Positions 25,290-32,429 of a DNA stretch of 38,511 nucleotides are shown in pieces; positions within the stretch are counted from its first letter, which is position 1, and every line of letters starts with the position of its first letter. The notes beneath the pieces are model-generated. The model was not told the DNA's origin and ran no database searches. It was given only the letters and a program-made list of their open reading frames with translations. Where the stretch lies: the NCBI GenBank assembly GCA_016840485.1, contig JAEOSG010000006.1, positions 1-38,511 of the forward strand. The letters run 5' to 3'. This stretch comes from Candidatus Baldrarchaeota archaeon (GTDB lineage: Archaea > Asgardarchaeota > Baldrarchaeia > Baldrarchaeales > DXJG01). The position numbers and the translations under genes were made by a program.

Positions 25290-26192
25290 ATGACCATATT
25301 AGGTTTACCTGAAGAAGAATACATAATGTCGGGAAATGCTTCATGTCCAGGATGTGGTGCAACACTAGCATTAAGACACGTTCTAAAAGCCCTAGGGAAA
25401 AGAACGGTACTAGTAATACCAGCGTGTTGTACCGCGGTAATTCAAGGATTGTACCCGAGATCGGGCATAGGTGTACCAGTGTTGAACATGGCTTTTGAAG
25501 CAACAGGTGCAGCAGCTTCAGGTGTAGTAGCAGCGCTAAAAGCAAGGGGGAAAGATGACATTACTGTTGTAGGATGGGCCGGAGATGGAGGAACAGCGGA
25601 CATAGGAATACAAGCTCTCTCAGGAGCAGCAGAAAGAAGAACGGATTTCATATACATATGCTATGATAATGAAGCGTATATGAATACTGGAATTCAACGA
25701 AGTGGAGCAACACCCTATGGAGCATTAACAACAACGACTCCAGTACTAGGCAAAAAGGAGCACAAAAAGGATATGCCAATGATCATGGCAGCCCATAAAA
25801 TACCTTACGTGGCGACAGCTACCTCAGGATATCCTAAAGACTTGTATGAAAAAGTGAAAAGAGCTAAAGAACTAAAGGGAGAAGGAACAAGATACTTACA
25901 TATTCTGTCACCATGCCCACCTGGTTGGCGATATGATTCAAAACTAACAGTAAAAATATCTAAGCTTGCAGTGGAGACAGGTCTATGGATATTATATGAA
26001 ATTGATCATGGAAAATTTAAACTCTCGGGTCCAAGCAAAAGACTATTAGATCCAAGCAAAAGGAAGCCCGTTGAAGAATATTTGAAACTTCAAGGAAGAT
26101 TTAGAGGTCTATCAGACGAAGATATCAGAGAAATACAAAGATGGGTAGATGAAAACTGGAAAAACATAGAGAAGATGATGGAGACGGAGTAG
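25290..26192 (+). CDS. porB: Pyruvate:ferredoxin oxidoreductase beta subunit
   Basis: A subunit of about 300 residues that binds thiamine diphosphate. It has the N-terminal cluster ligands CPGCGA, the TPP/Mg motif GWAGDGGTADIG followed by YDNEAYMNTGIQRSGATP, and a further cysteine in ILSPCPPGW. The track starts at an earlier in-frame TTG inside porA. The ATG at 25290 (or 25284) follows GAGGTG and fits the family start (MTILGLPEEEYIMSGNASC). The gene ends 7 bases before the stop of the convergent glycosyltransferase. Confidence 0.9.
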   Translation: MTILGLPEEEYIMSGNASCPGCGATLALRHVLKALGKRTVLVIPACCTAVIQGLYPRSGIGVPVLNMAFEATGAAASGVVAALKARGKDDITVVGWAGDGGTADIGIQALSGAAERRTDFIYICYDNEAYMNTGIQRSGATPYGALTTTTPVLGKKEHKKDMPMIMAAHKIPYVATATSGYPKDLYEKVKRAKELKGEGTRYLHILSPCPPGWRYDSKLTVKISKLAVETGLWILYEIDHGKFKLSGPSKRLLDPSKRKPVEEYLKLQGRFRGLSDEDIREIQRWVDENWKNIEKMMETE

Positions 26193-26199
26193 ATCTATA

Positions 26200-26865
26200 C
26201 TATCCAAAACATTTTTTAATAATTAACCAAATCCAACTAAAAGTTTCCCTTATAGGACGTATTTTAGATTTTTGTCCTTCGTATTTCACCGAAATAGGGA
26301 CCTCCACGATGTTGAACCCCTTTCGTTTAGCTTCTATGAGAATCTCCGTCTCTGCACCATACCTGTTATCCTTAAAGGTAACTTCTTCTAACACTTTTCT
26401 TTTAAAGGCTCTAAAACCGCTTTGAGAATCTGTTACAGGAACTTTGAAAACCTTATTCAAGATTTTAGTAGTGATAAAATTGCTTAACCTTCTCTGTATA
26501 GGCATACCTTTCACCTTCTCTAGGAAACGAGAACCTACGACAATATCTGCGCCCTCTTCCCTAATCTTTTCAAGAAATTTAGGAATCTCCAGAGGGTCAT
26601 GTTGCATGTCTCCATCCAGAGTCACAACGACGTCAGCACCATGTTCTAACGCATATTTAAATCCGGTTCTTAAGGCAGCTCCCTTACCCATGTTTTCCTC
26701 GTGTCTAAGCACAACTGCGCCACTATCTATAGCCCTACTGAAAGTTTTATCTGTACTGCCATCATCCACAACAACGACGACATCTACAAATTCCTTAGCC
26801 ATCTTAGCAACATCATAAATGTATTTTTCCTCATTAAAGGCAGGAATAACACAAAATACTCTCAA
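26200..26865 (-). CDS. Family 2 glycosyltransferase, dolichol-phosphate sugar transferase-like
   Basis: A 221-residue GT-A enzyme. Nucleotide-sugar motifs are FNEEKYI, VVVDDGSTDKT and the metal motif TLDGDMQHDP. SGFRAFKR and the C-terminal end (FSWIWLIIKKCFG) are typical of polyprenyl-phosphate mannosyl- or glucosyltransferases without a membrane extension. It probably charges dolichyl phosphate for protein N-glycosylation or surface polymers. It starts with TTG behind GGTGATT and lies between porB and porG, transcribed with porG, whose stop is 45 bases from its start. Confidence 0.88.
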   Translation of the reverse strand: MRVFCVIPAFNEEKYIYDVAKMAKEFVDVVVVVDDGSTDKTFSRAIDSGAVVLRHEENMGKGAALRTGFKYALEHGADVVVTLDGDMQHDPLEIPKFLEKIREEGADIVVGSRFLEKVKGMPIQRRLSNFITTKILNKVFKVPVTDSQSGFRAFKRKVLEEVTFKDNRYGAETEILIEAKRKGFNIVEVPISVKYEGQKSKIRPIRETFSWIWLIIKKCFG

Positions 26866-26909
26866 GTAATAATCACCTTGATTTCTATAACAAAATAAAG
26901 AAGAGATGA

Positions 26910-27518
26910 CTAGTCTTTTATCAGCGTTCGCTCGTACGCTATTTCAGCTGCTTTTGCGTTTAATTCAGCTATTTCTCCTGTCCATTCATCTAAAATCGCT
27001 TTTCTAACAGATTCTAATGATATTAAGTTTGTTGCTTTAGCAAAAGCCCCTAACATTGGCGTATTAACTACAGCAAAGCCAGCAACTTTTAAATCTAGTT
27101 CCAACGCAATACCCGTTGCATCAACAGTAGCGATTTTAAAACTCCCCAGAGAGCTTAGCTCTTCGGGTTTTTTGGTGGTGTTCGCAATTAACCAGCCACC
27201 ATTTTTTAGTCCGTCCGTTACGTTTACCAGTTCTAAAAGAGCTGGATCCAGAACGACGACAACATCAGGAGAGTATATTTGGCTCCTCAACAAAATTTCC
27301 TTATTGCTAATTCGTGTAAATGCCATTAAAGGGGCTCCACGTCTATGCAGAGGCGACCCTTGCTAGAGAGTCGCCTTTTCTGCGCCAAAAAACGGAAACG
27401 ATTGAGCCATGTATCCATCCAAATAAGCAGCTTTTGCGACCAATTCTGAGAAAATTACTGCGCCCTGCCCACCCCGGCCATGGACCCGTATTTCTATTAT
27501 CTTTTCTTTTTCCACCAT
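26910..27518 (-). CDS. porG: Pyruvate:ferredoxin oxidoreductase gamma subunit, with one micro-intron
   Basis: A 191-residue gamma subunit after removal of a 33-nt intron. Exon 1 (27518-27378) gives the family start [20 protein letters not shown] and [10 protein letters not shown]. Exon 2 (27344-26910) continues [17 protein letters not shown], rebuilding the hallmark FFGAERRGAP exactly. Without splicing, translation stops at a TAG inside the insertion and the track shows only the C-terminal part. ATG 27518 follows AGAGGG. The gene belongs functionally with porDAB but sits on the opposite strand beyond the glycosyltransferase. All other conserved segments look intact, which argues against a dead gene. 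Confidence 0.9.
27345..27377 (-). other. Micro-intron in porG (33 nt)
   Basis: The BHB fold on the minus strand has central helix GCAG/CTGC (4 perfect pairs), 5' bulge AA^A, inner stem AGGCGAC/GTCGCCT (7 perfect pairs, 12-base loop) and 3' bulge AT^A. The exons join as GCAGAA | AGACGT, restoring GGC GCA GAA AGA CGT. An in-frame TAG is in the loop. Confidence 0.88.
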
Positions 27519-27888
27519 TTCTTTTCCCTCTTTAAAACATTATAGCTGCACAAGTTTTTCCTCTATGTGTAGTGTGTAAAGTTTCTATTTATATCTGTTT
27601 ATATTTATTATGTGTTTATGCAAAAGGACATAAAACAGCAACTGTTCATTTTTCTGCGTTTTTACTCATGTTTTTAAGAGACATTGATAAAATAATTCTT
27701 AATTCTTCAAATTTAGATCTTCAAATTTTGTTACCATTTTCAAAAATAAGTTTTACAAATATATAGAATAAGGCCTCGTTTATTGTATTTTAGGTTATCA
27801 AAATTGAATTTAAATGTAAACAATCGGCTATGAAAGGTTTATATTTCTCTCACGGTTTTTCTTGGTTGTCAAATTTGGAGGGAACTAC
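27519..27888. promoter_or_regulatory. Divergent promoter region between porG and the acyl-CoA synthetase gene
   Basis: About 370 AT-rich bases with no credible ORF. TTTATATTT at 27838-27846 is a good TATA box for the plus-strand gene, predicting transcription from about 27868 and a leader of about 20 bases. I see no other clear element. Confidence 0.55.
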
Positions 27889-29343
27889 GTGGCCGACATA
27901 CCATCCGCCAAAAGTGAGCAAGAACTGAAAACCCTGAGGTACGGAGAAATACCACTACGTGATGAACTCAAATACTTTTTTGAGCCAAAATCTGTTGCAG
28001 TAATTGGTGCTTCTGCAACACCAGGCAAGCTTGGCTACAACGTTCTGGTAAACCTTATTGGAGGCAAGTTTCAGGGTAAAATTTATCCCATTAATCCGAA
28101 GGTAGATAAAATACTTGGACTCAGATGCTATAAATCTATCTTAGATGTTCCAGATGAGGTTGATCTTGCCGTACTCATTGTTCCGGCAAAAATTATTCCT
28201 GAAGTTTTGATGGATTGTGTTAGTAAGGGCGTTAAGGCTGTCATTATCGAGGCTGGTGGTTTTGCTGAGATTGGCGGAGAGGGATCGATACTTCAAGAGA
28301 AAATACGTACTATTGCTAAAAAAGAACGTATCAGAATTGTTGGTCCAAACTGTGCAGGAATAGTTAACACTCATAAAAATCTTATAACAACTTTTGCTAA
28401 GGTGAAAAATCTTAGAAAGGGAGGTATAAGTTTCATAACACAGGCTGGTATCTTTGCAGCTGGTATGTTTGAAATATACGGTCCCAGATGGGGAATCAGT
28501 AAGGTTATCACTATTGGAAATAAGGCTGATGTAGATGAGGCAGATATGTTAGAATATCTTGCAGAAGACCCAGAGACAAAAGTTGTGGGTATGTATCTTG
28601 AGGGTGTAAGTGATGGCAGAAAGTTTTTGGCAGCGCTTAAAAAAACTGTTTTGAAGAAACCTGTTGTAATATTAAAGGGTGGGAGAACCGAGGAAGGCAA
28701 AAAAGCTGTTAGTTCTCATACCGCAAGTCTAGCTGGAAATGCAGAGATTTATGATGCTGCCTTTAAACAATGTGGGGCGGTAAAGGCTGAAAACCTTGAG
28801 CAATTATTCGATTTTGTTAGATTTTTTGCCTTGCAACCCTTAATGAAAGGAAATAAAATTGCCGTTGTAACCTATGCCGGATCTATGGGAGTATTATCTG
28901 TTGACAGAGCTGTTTCACTTGGATTGGAAATAGCTGAACTTTCAAGCACTGTGCTGAAGAAGCTCAAAGGAATAGCTTTTCCATGGACAAGCAGCTTTAA
29001 TCCACTTGATTTAAGTTTTCTAGTTACAACAGAACAGTACGTTGAAAGCACTAGAATCTTTATGAAAACGGAAGAAATCAATGGGATTTCTCTCATTGTG
29101 CCAGCACTTAAAGTAGTTGAAGTAGGTAAAGCAGTTGCCGAAGTGTTGCAAGATCAGAATACTAAGCCCTTAGTTTTTTGTGTCCCATTGGGAGAATATG
29201 TAATGGGCAATATACAAAAAGTTGAGGAACTAGGAATACCTTGCTATCCAACGCCTGAAAGAGCAGTTGATGCGCTTTACGCTTCCTACAAATACTACCT
29301 CTATTTGAGAAGTCGTGAAAAACATGAATATCTAATGCTTTAA
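27889..29343 (+). CDS. acdA: ADP-forming acyl-CoA synthetase alpha subunit
   Basis: A protein of about 484 residues. It comprises the CoA-binding Rossmann domain (FFEPKSVAVIGASATPGKLGYNVLVNL), the NAD-like second domain (VGPNCAGIVNT) and the ligase domain with the phosphorylated-type His in KAVSSHTASLAG. These enzymes convert acetyl- or other acyl-CoA plus ADP and phosphate to acid, CoA and ATP; the beta (ATP-grasp) subunit is encoded elsewhere. The track starts at TTG 27862, but GTG 27889 follows GGAGGG at ideal spacing and is preferred. Located next to the por genes, it would draw ATP from the acetyl-CoA they make. Confidence 0.85.
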   Translation: MADIPSAKSEQELKTLRYGEIPLRDELKYFFEPKSVAVIGASATPGKLGYNVLVNLIGGKFQGKIYPINPKVDKILGLRCYKSILDVPDEVDLAVLIVPAKIIPEVLMDCVSKGVKAVIIEAGGFAEIGGEGSILQEKIRTIAKKERIRIVGPNCAGIVNTHKNLITTFAKVKNLRKGGISFITQAGIFAAGMFEIYGPRWGISKVITIGNKADVDEADMLEYLAEDPETKVVGMYLEGVSDGRKFLAALKKTVLKKPVVILKGGRTEEGKKAVSSHTASLAGNAEIYDAAFKQCGAVKAENLEQLFDFVRFFALQPLMKGNKIAVVTYAGSMGVLSVDRAVSLGLEIAELSSTVLKKLKGIAFPWTSSFNPLDLSFLVTTEQYVESTRIFMKTEEINGISLIVPALKVVEVGKAVAEVLQDQNTKPLVFCVPLGEYVMGNIQKVEELGIPCYPTPERAVDALYASYKYYLYLRSREKHEYLML

Positions 29344-31211
29344 ATAAAAAGCAGTAAAAATAGTATAGAAGCAACGAGCGTTGGGATAAATGTGGCAATT
29401 GCGGCATTTTTTGCAATCGAATACCCAATCGGAATAGCGGATGTTAATATAGATACTTGTTGTTCTCCCATAACTTTTAATTTAGGTATCTCTACTATTT
29501 TAGATCCCACTTTTACTGGTTCCATGTTTTTTTCTGCTTGTTTAGTTAGATCAACCACATATGAAATTAATTCCTCACGATTAATTTCTCTTCCAAGGGG
29601 AACATATCCGCCTTTACTCGGAGACACCGCATTTACTTCATGAGTATCCGTAGTCATGACCTCAGCATCTTTTATTCCAAGTTCTTTCCTCAGTCGATCA
29701 ATTATTTGCTCTCTAAGGCCAAAATCCAAATTATTACTATCAAAAACAACATATGCATAGTATTCGCTGCCAATTTCCATAAGCAAAACGGAAACACCGT
29801 CACTTCCCAAGCCCTTCTCCAACGGGATATTAATATCTCTACCTTTGGCAACTCCTATTTTAAGCGGCCTTATGGGCATATTCAACAATTGTTTAAAACT
29901 TTTTTGCGCTGCCAAAATAAGTTCCTTAGCAGTTTCAGAACCTATTAATACATCTTCAAATGTTTCACCCATACAATTGTGGGCATCAACAAAGAATGCC
30001 TTCTTGCTTCCTTCCTTTTCAATTATTTTGGTGGTCAAGAGTCCCACACCAAGAGAGATGTCATCCATCGGTAAAGGTGAGCGGGTTGCAATAATCAATG
30101 TAAGATCGCCGAGAGTCTGAGTTTTTACCGTCATGGCACCCTCTTTAGCGTAAGTTATTGAGGTAGCTCCATCAACATAGCTGATATCGTTTATGTTTTT
30201 GATAATTTCATTTAGTACGTATTGGAGTTGATTCTTTGATGTTAAATTAAGAGAGTGGTCACATGGTCCATGGAGGACTATAACCTCCGCCCCTGTTTTC
30301 TGCTTTAGCTCTTTAGCTAGAAAATGAGGTAACAAACTGCTCCCAATGGTTTTAAAGGGACCTGGATGGATAGTTGGGATTAACAAAATAGCTTTTATAC
30401 GTTCCTTTATATTTTTGAAGCATATAACTGCCACGGGCAAAGTTCTCTCCTCACCAATTCTAGTTAAAAGCATCTCTAGGGGCGCGTCTTCCTGCTCTGT
30501 CCATTCAGCAATAAAGGCTTTAAAAAGCTCCAAGCCACCAACGCCAAGAGACGACTTTACACTGCTATTCACGGTTTTAAGATATATCGACGTAGAAAAT
30601 AGAAAAATTAGCAAAATCAAAATTAAAGGAATAATATACTGTTTCACCGAGGGTACTGGAAGTTCCCGAGGAAAAAGAAAGTTTAATAATACTTCTCTCA
30701 AAAGCATTAGGAGAAAAGGCTGAATTGTAGATATGGTAATTACCTCTAGCACAGATACTTGCGAAATAGAATAACAAGCGATAATTCTGAACGACGTCAT
30801 TATAGCTATACCAATTATAAGTGAAAACACGGCAACTTCATAATCACCAATCGATACCAAGGTTGGCAAACCATATACTGCGTACAGAAGAACAACAGAA
30901 AAAGTATTCAGTGCTATAAGTCTTCTGAAATTTAGAACTTTAGTTTTCCCCTTAATTATCATTAAACTCATAATGGCTGAAACAATTAGAGAACCCCAGA
31001 TTCCAACAACACTTTCGCAAATAATATAGGGAAATATTATTAAATCTAAAGTTCTAAGGTAGAACGAAATGTTAGATAAAAACGCCATAAAAAGGCTTAA
31101 CAGCAAACTAACAATCAGAAGTATCCTCGCACTTGGCAGGGCGAAAAGTTTACTGTAAACCCTCACAGCTCTCTCTATCCTACTCAAAACTGCCAGCCTC
31201 CAAGTGCTCAA
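29340..31211 (-). CDS. DUF2070 family membrane protein
   Basis: A 623-residue archaeal DUF2070 protein. The N-terminal third (about residues 25-215) holds around six or seven transmembrane helices. A large soluble domain follows (about 235-590, with IHPGPFKTIGSSLLPHFLAKEL, LHGPCDHSLNLTSKN and DAHNCMGETF), rich in His, Asp and Cys that could bind metal. The C-terminus returns to the membrane (IPTLVASILFLLLFI). The conserved H/D/C residues suggest an enzyme, but no function is established. It starts with ATG at 31211 and its stop overlaps that of the acyl-CoA synthetase gene by a few bases. Confidence 0.85.
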   Translation of the reverse strand: MSTWRLAVLSRIERAVRVYSKLFALPSARILLIVSLLLSLFMAFLSNISFYLRTLDLIIFPYIICESVVGIWGSLIVSAIMSLMIIKGKTKVLNFRRLIALNTFSVVLLYAVYGLPTLVSIGDYEVAVFSLIIGIAIMTSFRIIACYSISQVSVLEVITISTIQPFLLMLLREVLLNFLFPRELPVPSVKQYIIPLILILLIFLFSTSIYLKTVNSSVKSSLGVGGLELFKAFIAEWTEQEDAPLEMLLTRIGEERTLPVAVICFKNIKERIKAILLIPTIHPGPFKTIGSSLLPHFLAKELKQKTGAEVIVLHGPCDHSLNLTSKNQLQYVLNEIIKNINDISYVDGATSITYAKEGAMTVKTQTLGDLTLIIATRSPLPMDDISLGVGLLTTKIIEKEGSKKAFFVDAHNCMGETFEDVLIGSETAKELILAAQKSFKQLLNMPIRPLKIGVAKGRDINIPLEKGLGSDGVSVLLMEIGSEYYAYVVFDSNNLDFGLREQIIDRLRKELGIKDAEVMTTDTHEVNAVSPSKGGYVPLGREINREELISYVVDLTKQAEKNMEPVKVGSKIVEIPKLKVMGEQQVSILTSAIPIGYSIAKNAAIATFIPTLVASILFLLLFI

Positions 31212-31249
31212 TAGAAATTAGAATTTGAATAGGTGGGTGTGTAAAGTAG

Positions 31250-31855
31250 ATGAAGAAAAACACACTTAAAGTTACTGTTTCTAAATGCCCAATCTGCGGC
31301 AATGAAACGTTAATGGAAAAAATGACAACAGTTGTTATTCCCCACTTCGGAGAAGTTTTACTATTAACTCTCCAATGTGAAAAATGCGGATTCAAACACA
31401 GTGATATAATTTGCACAGCAGAAAGGATCCCCTCGAGATATTCTCTTAAAGTGGAAACATCTCAAGACCTCTATGCAAAGGTGATTAGGTCTTCAACAGC
31501 AACCATAAGGATACCTGAGTTGGGCATTAAAGTGGAGCCAGGACCAAGTTCAACGGCATTTATAACAAATGTCGAAGGAATACTAGAAAGAGTGAAAGAC
31601 GTCGTTGAAATAGCTAAACGATGGACAAAAAACAAGAAAAAACAAAAAAGATGCGATAAAATTCTAAGTACAATTGAAGAAGTAAAAAGCGGAAAAGAAA
31701 AAATCACAATTATAATTGAAGATCCACTTGGGAACAGTGCAATAATTCATTCAAAAAAAGACAAAGTAATAATGGAAAAACTTTCACAAGAAGAAATTAA
31801 GAAATTGAAAACTGGTTTTATTAATAATACCTTCCGTTTCGCTAAAACGCAATAA
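31250..31855 (+). CDS. ZPR1-type zinc finger protein
   Basis: A 201-residue archaeal protein with one ZPR1 module: a four-cysteine ribbon (CPICGNETLMEKMTT...CEKCGFKHSD), then the beta domain with TSQDLYAKVIRSSTATIRIPELGIKVEPGPSSTAFITNVEG. The eukaryotic protein has two such modules and binds elongation factor 1A; archaeal versions have one. The C-terminal segment (FIIEDPLGNSAI-like IIEDPLGNSAIIHSKK) completes the module. It starts with ATG at 31250 and is divergent from DUF2070, separated by only 38 bases. Confidence 0.88.
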   Translation: MKKNTLKVTVSKCPICGNETLMEKMTTVVIPHFGEVLLLTLQCEKCGFKHSDIICTAERIPSRYSLKVETSQDLYAKVIRSSTATIRIPELGIKVEPGPSSTAFITNVEGILERVKDVVEIAKRWTKNKKKQKRCDKILSTIEEVKSGKEKITIIIEDPLGNSAIIHSKKDKVIMEKLSQEEIKKLKTGFINNTFRFAKTQ

Positions 31856-31867
31856 TGACAATGATAC

Positions 31868-32062
31868 CTATGGGAATGGTATCAATCCATAGGATCTCAG
31901 CCAAGCAATCCCCACTAGAATAATCAGGAAAAGCGAGAGTAAAATGACAGCCACTGGTCCAACTTTTATCCCTCTAGTCTCGTCCTGAAAGAATCTAATT
32001 AATCCAGCACCAGTTACAGGCATTGGTCCTTCCTTTTTCTTCTTTTTAGATTTACGAGGCAA
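31868..32062 (-). CDS. secG: Preprotein translocase Sec61-beta subunit
   Basis: A 64-residue tail-anchored protein with a basic N-terminus (PRKSKKKKKEGPMPVTGAGLIRFF), the archaeal Sec61-beta signature DETRGIKVGP, and one transmembrane helix (VAVILLSLFLIILVGIAWL) near the end. It is the small non-essential subunit of the SecYEG/Sec61 channel. It is convergent with the ZPR1 gene. Confidence 0.92.
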   Translation of the reverse strand: MPRKSKKKKKEGPMPVTGAGLIRFFQDETRGIKVGPVAVILLSLFLIILVGIAWLRSYGLIPFP

Positions 32063-32429
32063 GTAACACCCTCCGAATTATCTAAACAACTAGATTAAAG
32101 AACAAAATATTAACTTTTCCCTATCAAATGCGACAATTTCCATAGGCGTAAAATAAGTATTCACAAATGATAAATAATACGGTATAACCATTTTTAAACA
32201 ATGAAACCCTAATCGAACTTCATTTTGTTAAGACCTTCACATCTAAGAATTTTAACAGTTGACGTGCATCTCCGAGTTTGCAATTATCTCTTCACAAAAT
32301 TGTACTTGACCTCAAAAAAGAGTTAGAATTACTGGGCAGAATTATTAAAGTAGCCATAAATAGCTAATAGACATATTGATAAGTCCGAGAGATAAATTTA
32401 ATATACCTAAAATAGGAGGGATAGGAATC
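32063..32429. other. Intergenic region upstream of glyA
   Basis: About 370 AT-rich bases. The only coding-like trace is a short start-less plus-strand frame around 32266-32367 (containing KIVLDLKKELELLGRIIKVA), which I cannot assign and which may be a gene remnant or chance. The glyA promoter presumably lies in the last 60 bases (GATAAATTTAATATACC). Confidence 0.4.

Noticed and set aside
26444-26818. 124-aa plus-strand ORF opposite the glycosyltransferase
   Set aside because: Shadow frame of a well-supported glycosyltransferase with all catalytic motifs on the other strand.
32266-32367. Short plus-strand frame with LSLHKIVLDLKKELELLGRI
   Set aside because: About 34 codons, bounded upstream by a stop and with no start codon; too short to call a gene or fragment with confidence.
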